Part shown: positions 28,581 through 38,708 of the stretch, piece after piece | How the letters are laid out: each line of letters begins with the position of its first letter | How positions within the stretch are numbered: position 1 is the first letter of the stretch | Source of the DNA: Lautropia sp. | Lineage (GTDB): Bacteria > Pseudomonadota > Gammaproteobacteria > Burkholderiales > Burkholderiaceae_E | Reading direction: 5' to 3' | Assembly: GCA_030527825.1 (NCBI GenBank) | Contig: JAUNAC010000001.1 | Location: 1,323,891-1,387,890 of the forward strand | Length of the DNA stretch: 64,000 bases | Position numbers and translations under genes: made by a program | Notes under the pieces: model-generated | Told to the model about the DNA's origin: nothing | Database searches by the model: none | Seen by the model: the letters and a program-made list of their open reading frames with translations, nothing else

Positions 28581-30635
28581 TCAGGGATGAAAGATTCCAA
28601 CCAGTTTGCGCAGGTGATTCAGCCGTTCGCCGGGCCCGGATGTGCCGGGATCGTAGCGCATCTGGTTGTAGGTGGCGACGATATCGTGCGCCAGGGCAGC
28701 GTTGTCGGCATCGAGCAGACGTTCGATGCGGTAAAGAAACTGGTTGGCTGTCTCATGCGGCAGACGCTCGGCCCCAATGGCAGCGAGTTTGCGGCAGAAA
28801 TCGCTGAAGGCGCGTTCGACCGGATCGTGCAGCGGACGCGTACGCAGGGTCACGAGCGCGGTCACGGCCAGGGCCAGGGCCAGAGTGGCGGCCATTACGC
28901 CTGCCAGCGTTTGCCAGCCATCGCCACTCAGGCCAAGGCGATCCAGCAGGCGGCGCTGGCGGTTGCGGTCGTAGGAAAGCAGCCACAGGTTCCAGTGATG
29001 GGTAATGCTGTCCAGGCTCAGCATCCAGTGGTGAGTCAGATCGGTGGCGGTGCGCACCAGGTCGCTCTGCTGACGTTGCCGCAGCGCCTGCAGGCTGCCT
29101 TGCTCAATGCGTTCAGGTGCGACGGCCGCCGTAGGGTCTGCCCGCAGCCAGCCCTGTTGTGGATGCCAGATTTCAGCCCAGGCATGGGCATTGGCCTGCC
29201 GGACAATCCAGTAGTTGTCCTCGGCGTGATGTTCGGCCCCCTGGTAACCGGTCACCACCCGGGCCGGGACACCCATGGCGCGCATCAGAAAGACAAAGGC
29301 GCTGCTGTAATGCTCGCAAAAACCGGCCCGGCTGTGAAACAGGAAGTCATCGATACTGTCTCGCCCCAGTTTGGGGGGGGACAGGGTGTAACGGAAGGGC
29401 TCCTGGCGGATCCAGTTCAACACCTGCTCGGCCAGGGCATGGGGATCATCGCCGATTTGCTGGCGCCATTGATGTGCCAGTGCCAGCGTGCGGGGATTGA
29501 ATCCGGCGGGAAGCTGACGCCAGGGCGCGAGGCTGCTGGCGGTTTCGTTCAGGCCGGTTCGTGCCTGGGGATGAGACTGTGCTGAAAAGAGCACCCGTTC
29601 GGTCAGGGGCGACTGCCGTACCCATTCCATGGTTGGCAGCACGGCGGTGACTTCACCGGCGACCTCTGGGGTGTCGGTCACCGTATCCAGGCCCAGCAGC
29701 CAGTGGTTGTTGTCGGGTTCACGGGTGATGGTGTAGTGCCAGCCCAGGTCGTGTGCCGGTAGCTGTACGCTAGGGGGAGGCAGTGTCTGGTTGGTGTCAG
29801 GGGGCAGCGCTGTCCAGCGGCGGCCATCGAACATCCCAAAGCTGGGGCCGCGCCAGTACATGTCGGCGGGTGTCGGCGCCGGGCCGTCGAACGATACACG
29901 CATGACCACGGCATTGGATTCGGCCAGTGACGAAAAATCACCGGGTGCCATGCTGTTGGAAAGACCCGTGGTCCCGCTGCTGCGCTGGTCCTGATTGCCC
30001 CACAGGGGCCCGCCGGGCCGGGGAAAGAGCACGAAGAGTAGGGTCGCCAGGGGCAGCGCCTGCAGCATCAGTACGGCTGCCTGACACAGCCGTTTCAGCA
30101 TGGGCACTTCAGCCTGCTGGTATTGGATGGTCAGCAGGACCGCCAGCAGGGCCGGGACCGCCAGCAGTGTCCAGAGCCCCATCAGGATCTCCTGGCTGTG
30201 CAGATAGGCGGCCAGCAGCAGGAAGAAACCCAGAAAGACCGTAATGTAGAAGTCGCGGCGGGTGCGCATCTCCAGCAGCTTCAGGCCGAGAAAGAGCAGC
30301 ACCAGCACCACGCCCGCCTCTTGGCCCAGCAGGGTGTGAAACTGGGCGTAGACCGCACCGACGACAGCCACGCTGGCCAGCATGCGCACACCGCGGCCCG
30401 GCAGTGGATGGCCGGAGATCAGCAGGCCCAGACGCCAGACGAAGAGCAGGGCGAAGCTGGCGGTACACCAGAAGGGTAGATACAGGGTGTGAGGCAGAAC
30501 CGCCAGCAACACGGCGCCCAGCAGCAAGAGCGTGTCGCGCCGGTCACGTTCCCAGGTATCGCCCAGCCGGCCACCGAGTGCGCGCAGTGAGGGACGCAGA
30601 CCCGTCGGCAGTGGGGGGTGGCGGGGGGCGTTCAT
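28581..30635 (-). CDS. tgpA: TgpA-like transglutaminase-domain membrane protein (DUF3488/DUF4129)
   Basis: This 684-residue protein has about six N-terminal membrane helices (to residue ~210), a periplasmic domain with the transglutaminase core, a further helix (TLAGVMAATLALALAVTALVTL) and a C-terminal DUF4129-like cytoplasmic tail. The catalytic triad is Cys in RAGFCEHYSSAF, His in NAHAWAEIWHP and Asp in RADPTAAV. It resembles TgpA of Pseudomonas, an essential periplasmic transglutaminase-like protein. The start overlaps the DUF58 gene by 4 nt, and moxR precedes that. The trio is a standard operon thought to act on the cell envelope; the substrate is not known. Confidence 0.92.
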   Translation of the reverse strand: MNAPRHPPLPTGLRPSLRALGGRLGDTWERDRRDTLLLLGAVLLAVLPHTLYLPFWCTASFALLFVWRLGLLISGHPLPGRGVRMLASVAVVGAVYAQFHTLLGQEAGVVLVLLFLGLKLLEMRTRRDFYITVFLGFFLLLAAYLHSQEILMGLWTLLAVPALLAVLLTIQYQQAEVPMLKRLCQAAVLMLQALPLATLLFVLFPRPGGPLWGNQDQRSSGTTGLSNSMAPGDFSSLAESNAVVMRVSFDGPAPTPADMYWRGPSFGMFDGRRWTALPPDTNQTLPPPSVQLPAHDLGWHYTITREPDNNHWLLGLDTVTDTPEVAGEVTAVLPTMEWVRQSPLTERVLFSAQSHPQARTGLNETASSLAPWRQLPAGFNPRTLALAHQWRQQIGDDPHALAEQVLNWIRQEPFRYTLSPPKLGRDSIDDFLFHSRAGFCEHYSSAFVFLMRAMGVPARVVTGYQGAEHHAEDNYWIVRQANAHAWAEIWHPQQGWLRADPTAAVAPERIEQGSLQALRQRQQSDLVRTATDLTHHWMLSLDSITHHWNLWLLSYDRNRQRRLLDRLGLSGDGWQTLAGVMAATLALALAVTALVTLRTRPLHDPVERAFSDFCRKLAAIGAERLPHETANQFLYRIERLLDADNAALAHDIVATYNQMRYDPGTSGPGERLNHLRKLVGIFHP

Positions 30636-31582
30636 GCTGGAGAGTTCTCCCCGAATCGGGCCAGCGCCTCCAGGCAGGCGGCCCGCTGGTGGGGGCCGCG
30701 GTCGGTAGCAAACTGCTTGCGGGGCAGGTTCAGGGCATACGGCTGTGACGCGAGTTCGGCCTGCTCGATCCAGGCGGCAAGACGCGACAGGCGTGCTTCT
30801 ACGTCCAGGCTGGTGGGTAGTTGCGCCCAGTCAAAAAGCAGCTCGCCGCCTTCACCGCCATCCGAGAATGAGCGGGTTTGGGGAAAGCCCTGCGGATGGC
30901 GGGCCATGGCCCGCCAGGCCAGCTGGCGCAGGGAGTCGCCGGCACGGTAGGGGCGAAGGTGGCTGAAATCGTTGCCACCCTGTTGATGCTGTTCGGCATG
31001 ACCGGTCGGATCATGTGACTGGGGCAGGGGGCTGGCTGGCCGTTCGGGCGCCGGCCAGACCAGTACACCGGCCGCAGGATGCCAGCGTGTCCAGACCCGC
31101 CACAGACCGAGTGGAAAATCGGAGCTCAACCGCAGGGCTGGGGCAGGCTGCCATCCCCGTCGGTGGGTCGTGAGCGCAATGGAGACCATGTGTTCCGCGT
31201 CGGCGGCGATGTCCACTACCTGGGCCTGTATTCCATGGCCGCTGTCCAGCGTGATCGCGTAGCGGGCCAGCCGGGTGGGGTTCCGGAAACTGAGATTCAG
31301 CTCGGCCGTTTCACCCGCATGAACCGGATCGGCCCGGCCCGGCCGCAGCACCAGTCCGGCCAGATTGCGCCAGGCATGAAAAAGGGACACCCAGAATACG
31401 CCGGCCAGCAGAAAGACCAGTACATAGCCCAGGCTCAGTCCGTAGTTGATGCTCAGCAGTAGCATCACCAGCAGGGCTGCAAAAAAGATCATGCCCATGC
31501 GCGATGGCAGCACATAAACACGCCGCCGGGTCAGCGGGAAGTCACCTTCCCAGGGGTGGCGCTGACGCGCAAACCGGGCCAT
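30632..31582 (-). CDS. DUF58-domain protein
   Basis: This 316-residue protein has two N-terminal membrane helices (MGMIFFAALLVMLLLSINYG and GYVLVFLLAGVFWVSLF) and a C-terminal DUF58 domain with the family motif FSHLRPYRAGDSLRQLAWRA. DUF58 is distantly related to von Willebrand A domains and works with MoxR ATPases, probably as a partner protein. It sits between moxR and tgpA, overlapping tgpA by 4 nt and 17 nt from moxR. A direct function is not established. Confidence 0.9.
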   Translation of the reverse strand: MARFARQRHPWEGDFPLTRRRVYVLPSRMGMIFFAALLVMLLLSINYGLSLGYVLVFLLAGVFWVSLFHAWRNLAGLVLRPGRADPVHAGETAELNLSFRNPTRLARYAITLDSGHGIQAQVVDIAADAEHMVSIALTTHRRGWQPAPALRLSSDFPLGLWRVWTRWHPAAGVLVWPAPERPASPLPQSHDPTGHAEQHQQGGNDFSHLRPYRAGDSLRQLAWRAMARHPQGFPQTRSFSDGGEGGELLFDWAQLPTSLDVEARLSRLAAWIEQAELASQPYALNLPRKQFATDRGPHQRAACLEALARFGENSPA

Positions 31583-31599
31583 TCAGACGGCGGTCCTGA

Positions 31600-32523
31600 T
31601 CATGGGATGGCAACCGCTTTCTGCAGCCCGGCGACCAGTTCGGCCCGGGCACGGTGATTGGTGGCCGCACCCCGTGCGGGCTTTAGGCGGTGGCCGGCAA
31701 CCGGCAGCAGCACAGCCTGTACGTCGTCGGGCAACACATGGTTGCGGCCGTCCAGCAGCGCCCAGGCACGGGCAGCGCGCAGCAGGGCCAGTCCGGCCCG
31801 CGGGCTGAGCCCTTCGGCAAAGAAGGCGGCCCGCCGCGACTGGGTCAGCAGGTTCTGGATGTAGTCCAGCAGCGGGCCGGAAACCTTCACCTCGGCCACG
31901 GCCCGCTGGACCTGGAGCAGCTCGGCGGGAGACAGGACGGGTTTGATATCGTCCAGCCAGGCACGCCGGTCGCGGCCCTCCAGAATGGCGCGTTCTGATT
32001 TGGGATCCGGGTAGCCCAGTTCGATGCACATCAAAAAGCGGTCCAGCTGGGATTCAGGTAGTGGAAAAGTGCCGATCTGATCCTGCGGGTTCTGGGTGGC
32101 GATGACGAAAAAGGGGTCGGGCAGACGGTGTGCGACCCCTTCGATGGAGACCTGGCGCTCTTCCATGGCTTCGAGCAGTGCGCTCTGGGATTTGGGCGAG
32201 GCGCGGTTGATTTCGTCAGCGAGCAGCATCTGGGTGAAGACCGGCCCCGGCATGAAGGTAAAACGCTGCTCCTGCTGCCGGTAGATGCTGGAGCCGGTGA
32301 TGTCGGCCGGCAGCAGATCATTGGTGAACTGGATGCGCTTGTAATCCAGGCCGAGCGAGCGGGCCAGCGTGTGTGCCAGCGTGGTTTTGCCCACCCCCGG
32401 CAGATCCTCCAGCAGCAGGTGGCCACGGGCGAACAGACAGGCCAGGGCCAGACGGATCTGGCGCGGCTTGCCGACGACGACGGCGCCGATCTGCAGAGCG
32501 ACATCCTGAATCTTTTGCAGCAT
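31600..32523 (-). CDS. MoxR-family AAA+ ATPase
   Basis: This is a 307-residue AAA+ ATPase. Walker A is LLLEDLPGVGKTTLAHTLA, Walker B is LLADEINRASPKSQSALLEA, and sensor I is FFVIATQNPQDQ. MoxR proteins act as chaperones that load or activate partner proteins, here most likely the DUF58 and TgpA proteins downstream. The start at 32523 gives the conserved N-terminus MLQKIQDVALQIGAVVVGKP; an upstream open frame to 32601 is not conserved. It heads the moxR-DUF58-tgpA operon. Confidence 0.92.
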   Translation of the reverse strand: MLQKIQDVALQIGAVVVGKPRQIRLALACLFARGHLLLEDLPGVGKTTLAHTLARSLGLDYKRIQFTNDLLPADITGSSIYRQQEQRFTFMPGPVFTQMLLADEINRASPKSQSALLEAMEERQVSIEGVAHRLPDPFFVIATQNPQDQIGTFPLPESQLDRFLMCIELGYPDPKSERAILEGRDRRAWLDDIKPVLSPAELLQVQRAVAEVKVSGPLLDYIQNLLTQSRRAAFFAEGLSPRAGLALLRAARAWALLDGRNHVLPDDVQAVLLPVAGHRLKPARGAATNHRARAELVAGLQKAVAIP

Positions 32524-32783
32524 GAGGGTCCCGGCGAAAGGCAGATAATCAAGAGTTGGGCTACAGGAAAAACCTCGCTGGCCGCGATGGTAGGGTGTCA
32601 TGCCCGGATGGCCGATGGCGGGCTGACGGCCGGTTGGCCCGTGCCGTCGTCTGCGCGGATGTCTTCCGCATGGTTGGCGGTACAGGGGCAGGACACACCC
32701 CCTATAATGATGCCGCGGGAAACGCGGGGGTGTCGTGAACGAATCCGCAGTGTGTTCGTCTGTATCTTCAACGGATCAGCCTC

Positions 32784-33533
32784 ATGAAAATTCTGGTAGC
32801 AGTCAAGCGCGTCGTTGACCATCACGTCAAGGTCAGGGTCAGGCTCGACCATACGGACGTCGATATCGCCAACGTCAAGATGTCGATCAATCCCTTTGAT
32901 GAAATCGCCGTGGAAGAGGCGGTGCGCCTGAAGGAAAAGGGCGTGGCCAGCGAGATTGTGGCGGTTTCCTGCGGCCCTGCCGCCAGCCAGGAAACCTTGC
33001 GTACTGCGCTCGCCATCGGAGCCGACCGGGCCATACTGGTGGAGACGGACGATACCCTGCAGCCGCTGGCCGTTGCCCACTTGCTGGCAGCCATCCAGGC
33101 ACGCGAATCGGCCGGACTGCTGCTGCTGGGCAAGCAGGCCATTGATGACGATGCCTGTCAGACCGGGCAGATGCTGGCCGCCCTGCTCAAGCGCCCCCAG
33201 GCCACCTTTGCCTCCAAGATTGACATCGCAGATGGCCAGGCGCTTGTCAGCCGCGAGGTGGATGGCGGCGAGGAAACCCTGCGGCTCAAGCTGCCTGCGG
33301 TCGTGACGGCTGATCTGCGGCTGAACGAGCCGCGCTATGTCACCCTGCCCAACATCATGAAGGCCAAGAAGAAACCGCTGCAGCGTCTGACACCGTCCGA
33401 GCTGGGCGTGGACACCGCGCCTCGACTGACCGTGCTGAAGGTGACGGAGCCGCCGGCGCGCTCGGGAGGGATCCGGGTGGGCAGTGTTGATGAACTGGTC
33501 GAAAAACTCAGGAACGAAGCCAAGGTCATCTGA
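32784..33533 (+). CDS. etfB: Electron transfer flavoprotein subunit beta
   Basis: This 249-residue subunit begins [18 protein letters not shown] and has the AMP-binding motif [20 protein letters not shown], with a C-terminal tail [20 protein letters not shown] that reaches the alpha subunit. With EtfA it accepts electrons from acyl-CoA dehydrogenases and other flavin enzymes and passes them to ubiquinone. Length and order are standard. etfA follows after 26 nt. Confidence 0.96.
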   Translation: MKILVAVKRVVDHHVKVRVRLDHTDVDIANVKMSINPFDEIAVEEAVRLKEKGVASEIVAVSCGPAASQETLRTALAIGADRAILVETDDTLQPLAVAHLLAAIQARESAGLLLLGKQAIDDDACQTGQMLAALLKRPQATFASKIDIADGQALVSREVDGGEETLRLKLPAVVTADLRLNEPRYVTLPNIMKAKKKPLQRLTPSELGVDTAPRLTVLKVTEPPARSGGIRVGSVDELVEKLRNEAKVI

Positions 33534-33559
33534 TCGGGCGCAAGGAACGGGAGCGATCC

Positions 33560-34492
33560 ATGGCAGTACTGGTAATTGCGGAACATGACAACAGGTCCCT
33601 GAAGCGCGCTACGCGACAGGCCATAGACGCTGCAACCCGGCTGGGTGAGGTACACCTGCTGGTGCTGGGCAGCGAGGTGCAGGAAGTGGCCCGTGCCGCT
33701 GCCCAGGTGGCTGGGGTTGGTCGGGTTCTGGTGGTGGATGATGCGGCCCTGGCCGGGCAGTCCGCCGAGGCGGTATCGGCACAGGTGGTGCCGCTGGCCG
33801 GGCGCTATACCCATGTACTGGCGGCCGCCACGGCCCATGGCCGGGATTTTATGCCGCGGGTGGCGGCCCTGCTGGATGTGGCGCAGATCTCCGATGTGAT
33901 CGGCATTGATTCGGCCGACACCTTCCGCCGGCCCATCTATGCGGGCAATGCCATTGCCACGGTGCAGAGCATCGACCCCATCAAGGTGCTGACCGTGCGG
34001 GGGACTGCGTTTGACGAGGCCGCTGCCGAGGGAGGCCGTGCCGAAATGGAGGCGGTCGCCGTCGTGCCGGTGGAAGAACAGCCGGAACTGGTCGGCCGGG
34101 AAGCGGCGGCCAGTGACCGGCCAGAGCTGACGGCCGCCCAGGTGGTCGTCAGTGGGGGACGTGGTCTGGGGAGCGCAGAGTCGTTCGAGTCCCTGCTGAC
34201 GCCGCTGGCGAATGCGCTGGGCGCGGCCCTGGGGGCGTCGCGGGCGGCCGTCGATGCCGGTTATGCACCCAATGACTGGCAGGTGGGGCAGACGGGCAAG
34301 ATTGTTGCGCCACAGCTTTATATTGCGGCCGGCATTTCCGGTGCCATCCAGCATCTGGCGGGCATGAAGGACAGCCGCATTATCGTGGCCATCAACAAGG
34401 ATGCCGAGGCGCCCATTTTCGAGGTGGCCGATTACGGACTGGTAGCCGATCTCTTCGAGGCTATCCCGGCGCTGACCGCCCGTTTGGGCTGA
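33560..34492 (+). CDS. etfA: Electron transfer flavoprotein subunit alpha
   Basis: This 310-residue subunit holds the FAD of the heterodimer. The FAD signature is near the C-terminus: [20 protein letters not shown] then [17 protein letters not shown] and [13 protein letters not shown]. The domain-linking SGGRGLGS is also present. A ribosome site (AACGGGAG) precedes the ATG. It is the second gene of etfBA; no matching dehydrogenase gene is in the window. Confidence 0.96.
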   Translation: MAVLVIAEHDNRSLKRATRQAIDAATRLGEVHLLVLGSEVQEVARAAAQVAGVGRVLVVDDAALAGQSAEAVSAQVVPLAGRYTHVLAAATAHGRDFMPRVAALLDVAQISDVIGIDSADTFRRPIYAGNAIATVQSIDPIKVLTVRGTAFDEAAAEGGRAEMEAVAVVPVEEQPELVGREAAASDRPELTAAQVVVSGGRGLGSAESFESLLTPLANALGAALGASRAAVDAGYAPNDWQVGQTGKIVAPQLYIAAGISGAIQHLAGMKDSRIIVAINKDAEAPIFEVADYGLVADLFEAIPALTARLG

Positions 34493-34708
34493 GCCATTCC
34501 GGTAGCCCTGGCGAAACCGTCGCTGGGTCTGCCTGCGAGCACCAGATGTGACGTTGTGCACATTCCAGGATGCTCGGTTCCTGACACTGCAAACGCTGCC
34601 GACGTTTTATCGGTTGCTGCGCGTTTTTGCTTGCGATTTGTCTGGGCCGCGGTCAAAAATGCCGGCCACTGGTGCCATGCTGGGCACCATTCGTCAGGAG
34701 ACGTTGGA

Positions 34709-35317
34709 ATGGAAACGAATTTCGTGGTAGTCCGGTCCCGCGCTGCAACAGGTTCGCCGGTTGGCCGGGCAGAAATGGCGCAGGCGTCCCGCGCACGCCG
34801 CAGCCTGGCCCGTCCGCTGGTGGCGATGTCCGGTGCTGCCCTGGTGCTGGGCGCCGCCCTGCTGGCAGGGTCAGTTCAGGCGGAAACCGTCACCCGGATC
34901 TACCAGTCACGCATGCATGACGGGTCGCTCAGCTTCGGTGACCGGCCGGCTCAGGATGCTGTTGAAACAGAGCGGCATGACTACCGCCTGCCGGATGCGC
35001 CAGCAGCCTCGACGCTGGAAGCGGAGCGCCTCAAGTGGGCAGAACAGAATCGGGCCTTCGAGCAACGCTATACTGACCGTCTGGCCATCGAATCGGCCCA
35101 GGCACGTCAGCGCGGCCTGGAAGCGCTGCTGAAGCGGATAGCACTGGGTGCTTCAGCTGATGGCGTCACCCCATACCCCCTGATCTGGGGGGCATTGTCC
35201 CCGGCCCAGTCCCTGACTCCGACCGGCAGCATCATCTATCGCAGTTCGCCGGGCGCGGTGAACGGGCGCGCAGCGCCGTTTCTGTCAAGTGGTTTTCAGG
35301 CTCATCCGGTTAACTGA
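34709..35317 (+). CDS. Secreted hypothetical protein with a DUF4124-like N-terminal motif
   Basis: AGGAG lies 8 nt before the ATG at 34709, giving 202 residues. A basic lead (RARRSLARPL) and hydrophobic stretch (AALVLGAALLAGSVQAETV) form a signal peptide ending near residue 58. Next comes RIYQSRMHDGSLSFGDRPAQ, which resembles the DUF4124 pattern of periplasmic proteins (an aromatic, then GxxxFSDRP). A helical region (ERLKWAEQNRAFEQRY) and a Pro/Ser-rich end follow. The function is unknown. Its stop overlaps the end of the convergent paeA gene by 8 nt. Confidence 0.65.
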   Translation: METNFVVVRSRAATGSPVGRAEMAQASRARRSLARPLVAMSGAALVLGAALLAGSVQAETVTRIYQSRMHDGSLSFGDRPAQDAVETERHDYRLPDAPAASTLEAERLKWAEQNRAFEQRYTDRLAIESAQARQRGLEALLKRIALGASADGVTPYPLIWGALSPAQSLTPTGSIIYRSSPGAVNGRAAPFLSSGFQAHPVN

Positions 35318-36662
35318 TTGGCATGGGCTGCCCGCTCTCCGGGGCATCCTTCAGTCGGGTGACCAGTAGCTGATCGATGCGGTGGTGGTCGATGTCGACC
35401 ACCTCGAACTTGTAGCCACCATAGTTCACCGTATCGGTCAGCTTGGGCATCCGGCGCAGGATGTACATCATGAAGCCGGCGAGTGTTTCGTAATTGCTGT
35501 CTTCCGGCAGCGCCTCGATGTCCAGCGCGCGGGTGACGGTCTCGACCGGAGTCAGACCGTCAATCAGCCAGCTGTTGTCGTCACGCTTGACGATCTGGCG
35601 CTGATTGTCGTTCACCAGATCCCCCATGACCGTGCTCATCACGTCATTGAGCGTGATCAGGCCCACGACCAGGGCATATTCGTTGAGGACGATGGCAATG
35701 TCTTCGCGACTGGCCCGAAAATGGCTCAGCAGCTCGGACAGGGTCAGCGAATCAGGGATGGTCAGTATGGGCTTGATCCAGGGGGCGCCCTTGAGCGTCA
35801 GGGGCTCGTTGTTCAGGATGCGCGCCAGCAGATCCTTGGATTCTACGTAGCCGACGATGCGGTCGATCTCGTCGTCGCAGACCAGGAAACGGGAGTGGGT
35901 GAGCTGGGCAATCTGTTCGCGCAGCTCCTGATCGGTTTCCTGCAGGGTCAGGTAGGAGATGCTTTCGCGGGTGGTCATGGCGGAGGAGACCAGCCGGGAC
36001 TCCAGCTCGAAGACGTTCTCGATCAGGTGGTATTCCGTATCGGGCAGGACGCCGGCCTGGGCACCGGCATCAACCACCGCCGAGATGTCGTCGAATGTCA
36101 GTTCATCGGTCCGCTGGGCCGGCAGCCCGAACAGCGCGATCAGGCGATCCGAGACGCGGTTGAATACCCAGACGACGGGCTTGAACAGCACAATGCAGCC
36201 ATGCAGCGGACGCACCAGCCGGCGCGCCAGCCGCTCGGGAGCCAGCATGGCCAGTCGCTTGGGCAGCAGGTCGGCAAACAGGATGAACATGGCGGTCACG
36301 ACCAGAAATGACAGCGCCGTGGTCAGTGGTTCCAGCCAGGGGCCGTTGTATAGCGGCTGGATCCAGTCGTGAAAGGAGGGGCCCAGCGCAGATTCACCTA
36401 CCGCTCCGGCCAGAATGGCCACCGCGTTGATGCCGATCTGCACGGCGGTGACAAATTGTCCCGGTTTTGATTGCAGGGCCAGGATTTCCCGCGCATGTTC
36501 ATCGCCCTCATCAGCCATCACCTGGAGTTTGATGCGACGGGACGCAGCCAGGGATATCTCCGCGGCCGAGAAGAAGGCGCTGCACAGGATGAGCAGTAGC
36601 AGTATGAAAAGCTGTTGGGTAGGACTAAGGCTGAAGTGCAAAGGCAGGCTCCGAAGCAGCAC
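35310..36662 (-). CDS. paeA: PaeA/YtfL-type DUF21-CBS-CorC membrane transporter
   Basis: This 450-residue protein has a DUF21 membrane part (about residues 15-190, three or four helices), a CBS pair (about 205-345) and a C-terminal CorC/HlyC domain (about 355-440). The N-terminal motif AEISLAASRRIKLQVMADEG and GQFVTAVQIGINAVAILAGAVG follow E. coli YtfL (447 residues), now known as PaeA, which exports cadaverine and putrescine. The start codon is a GTG with no strong ribosome site. It could also be a general CNNM/CorC ion transporter, but the length and motifs favour the PaeA group. Confidence 0.85.
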   Translation of the reverse strand: MLLRSLPLHFSLSPTQQLFILLLLILCSAFFSAAEISLAASRRIKLQVMADEGDEHAREILALQSKPGQFVTAVQIGINAVAILAGAVGESALGPSFHDWIQPLYNGPWLEPLTTALSFLVVTAMFILFADLLPKRLAMLAPERLARRLVRPLHGCIVLFKPVVWVFNRVSDRLIALFGLPAQRTDELTFDDISAVVDAGAQAGVLPDTEYHLIENVFELESRLVSSAMTTRESISYLTLQETDQELREQIAQLTHSRFLVCDDEIDRIVGYVESKDLLARILNNEPLTLKGAPWIKPILTIPDSLTLSELLSHFRASREDIAIVLNEYALVVGLITLNDVMSTVMGDLVNDNQRQIVKRDDNSWLIDGLTPVETVTRALDIEALPEDSNYETLAGFMMYILRRMPKLTDTVNYGGYKFEVVDIDHHRIDQLLVTRLKDAPESGQPMPIS

Positions 36663-36845
36663 ACAGGCTTCGAGTCTACAGGGTAACCAGTTTGTGCGTT
36701 TTCGGCCACTGTCAGCCGATTAACGACGGAGATTTGTCGCGGAAGAAACCGTGTGTCTCAGGGAAGATACCGGGTAATGGTCGCCAGGCTGTATGGTCAT
36801 GAGGTGTTGTCAGTGATCTGTCCACGGGCAGACAGGGGGCGATGC

Positions 36846-36874
36846 ATGACAAGTATGGCCGGGCGCGATACAAT
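36846..36874 (+). promoter_or_regulatory. Sigma-70 promoter of the rpsP operon
   Basis: ATGACA (36846-36851) and TACAAT (36869-36874) are separated by exactly 17 nt; each is 5/6 to consensus. It lies about 150 nt before rpsP, leaving a leader of about 140 nt. Nothing else was recognised in the 36663-37022 spacer. Confidence 0.65.
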
Positions 36875-37022
36875 CAAGAGTTTCATAGCCATTGGGTTGG
36901 ATGCGGCGCACGGGTGCTGCCGTTTCAGCCCGGCAGACAGCTTTCCGGCCTGACCCGGCAGATCCGGCAGATGGCGTCAGGTTCTTTCTGCGGCACCAGC
37001 TGGTCCTCGGAGATATCACATC

Positions 37023-37283
37023 ATGGTCGTTGTTCGTCTTTCGCGCGGTGGTTCCAAGAAGCGTCCTTTCTACAATATTGTCGTCACTGAGAAACGCAAT
37101 CGGCGTGACGGCAGTTTCATCGAGCGCCTGGGTTTCTACAACCCGGTGGCTTCCGAGAAGGATCAGAATGCCTTGCGCCTGGATCTGGTCCGTGTTCAGC
37201 ACTGGATCAGCCAGGGAGCCCAGCTCTCGCCGAGCGTTGCCCGTCTGGCCCGCAAGGTGGGTGAGCAGCAGGCTGCTGCCTGA
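37023..37283 (+). CDS. rpsP: 30S ribosomal protein S16
   Basis: This 86-residue protein begins [20 protein letters not shown] and has [15 protein letters not shown], the S16 hallmark. It binds 16S rRNA and aids 30S assembly. It is the first gene of the conserved rpsP-rimM-trmD-rplS operon. The ATG follows the GGAGAT box. Confidence 0.97.
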   Translation: MVVVRLSRGGSKKRPFYNIVVTEKRNRRDGSFIERLGFYNPVASEKDQNALRLDLVRVQHWISQGAQLSPSVARLARKVGEQQAAA

Positions 37284-37301
37284 TTACGGGCGGGGGTTGC
37301 C

Positions 37302-37850
37302 ATGGCTGACCCGCACTGGATCGGTGTTGGCCGGATCCGGGGTAGCCACGGTGTGCAGGGCGCGCTGAAGATCGAGCCTTATGCCAGTGCGCCAGATTCT
37401 GTGCTACGTCATGTCCGGCGCTGGCGGCTGGCCGATGACATATCTTTGCGGCCTGGTCCGCGTCCGTTGGTGCTGCCGCAGATTGTGCGGCGTGGTCGCT
37501 GTCGTGTGCAGGCTGATATGCTGGTAGCCGAGGTCATCCTGCTCGATGGCCAGCCGCCACTGAGCCGGGAACAGGCCATGGCACTGAAGGGGGTAGAAAT
37601 TCAGGTTGACCGGGCCGACTTTCCAGCGCCGGGTGATGATGAGTTCTATCATTCGGACCTGGTGGGTTGCGAGGTCATCGGGCAGAATGAACAGCATCTG
37701 GGGCAGGTTGTGGCCGTGGATGATCACGGCGCGCAACAGGTACTGCGGCTGGCTGATGGCATGCTGATTCCTTTTGTTCAGGCCATTGTGCAGTCGGTCG
37801 ACGTCGGGCAGAAATGCATCCGGGTGGATTGGGCGGCAGACTGGCGTTGA
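37302..37850 (+). CDS. rimM: 16S rRNA processing factor RimM
   Basis: This 182-residue maturation factor for the 30S head works with S19. The N-terminal RimM domain has WIGVGRIRGSHGVQGALKIEP, and the C-terminal PRC-barrel has FYHSDLVGCEVI. It lies 18 nt after rpsP, and trmD follows after 21 nt. Confidence 0.95.
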   Translation: MADPHWIGVGRIRGSHGVQGALKIEPYASAPDSVLRHVRRWRLADDISLRPGPRPLVLPQIVRRGRCRVQADMLVAEVILLDGQPPLSREQAMALKGVEIQVDRADFPAPGDDEFYHSDLVGCEVIGQNEQHLGQVVAVDDHGAQQVLRLADGMLIPFVQAIVQSVDVGQKCIRVDWAADWR

Positions 37851-37871
37851 GCGCTTATGTGTGCCCGTGCC

Positions 37872-38618
37872 ATGGATTTTGAGATCATCACGATTTTCCC
37901 GGATCTGATTGACGCGGTAGCCCCTTACGGCGTTGTCGGGCGTGCACGGGATGCAGCCTACCGGCTGCGCTGCTGGAACCCGCGCGATTACACGTTTGAT
38001 CCCTATCGCCGCATCGATGACCGCCCATATGGTGGTGGCCCCGGCATGGTGATGCTGGCCGAGCCACTGATGCGCTGTCTGACAGCATTGCGCCAGACAC
38101 GAGACCAGGAAGGGCGCCCAGATCTGCCGCTGATCTATCTGTCGCCACAGGGCAGGCATTTTTCCCAGAGCCGTGCCCGCCAGCTGGCAGGCTCGTCGGG
38201 CGCCATCCTGCTGTGCGGGCGTTATGAGGCCATTGACCAGCGTTTTCTGGACGCATTTGTCGATGAAGAAGTTTCCATGGGCGATTTCGTGGTGTCGGGG
38301 GGGGAGCTGCCTGCCATGTTGCTGCTGGACGCCGTGGTGCGCCTGTTGCCGGGGGTTCTGAACGACGCAGAGTCTGCCGAGCAGGATTCCTTTGCCAGCA
38401 GTGCGCTAGCACAGAATTTGCTGGATTGCCCGCATTACACCCGGCCGGCATCTTTGCCGGCTCTGCCGCGCGCCGTGCCAGCGGCCGTGCCACCTGTGCT
38501 GCTGTCAGGCAATCATCGGGAAATATCGCGCTGGCGGCACGAATCTGCGTTCTCTGCCACGCAGGCTAAACGTCCGGATCTCCTGACGGGCGATTACGTG
38601 CTACCATCCAAAACTTGA
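37872..38618 (+). CDS. trmD: tRNA (guanine-37 N1)-methyltransferase TrmD
   Basis: This 248-residue enzyme methylates G37 of tRNAs to keep the reading frame. It has MDFEIITIFPDLIDA, RPYGGGPGMVMLAEPL, and the SAM-knot motifs LLCGRYEAIDQRF and SMGDFVVSGGELPA. The start at 37872 is chosen to match the family N-terminus; an in-frame ATG at 37857 adds five residues. Length is normal. Confidence 0.95.
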   Translation: MDFEIITIFPDLIDAVAPYGVVGRARDAAYRLRCWNPRDYTFDPYRRIDDRPYGGGPGMVMLAEPLMRCLTALRQTRDQEGRPDLPLIYLSPQGRHFSQSRARQLAGSSGAILLCGRYEAIDQRFLDAFVDEEVSMGDFVVSGGELPAMLLLDAVVRLLPGVLNDAESAEQDSFASSALAQNLLDCPHYTRPASLPALPRAVPAAVPPVLLSGNHREISRWRHESAFSATQAKRPDLLTGDYVLPSKT

Positions 38619-38708
38619 TTTGCATCCTCTGGTGGGGACATTTTGTCGCTCTGCTCAAGGAGTGACGCTGCCTCCAATAACAGCCCCGCGCACGATGCCT
38701 GGAGAATC

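Noticed and set aside
27204..29585. Plus-strand open frame of 793 residues over mltB and tgpA
   Set aside because: Composition is that of a complementary-strand shadow; both minus-strand genes have clear catalytic motifs.
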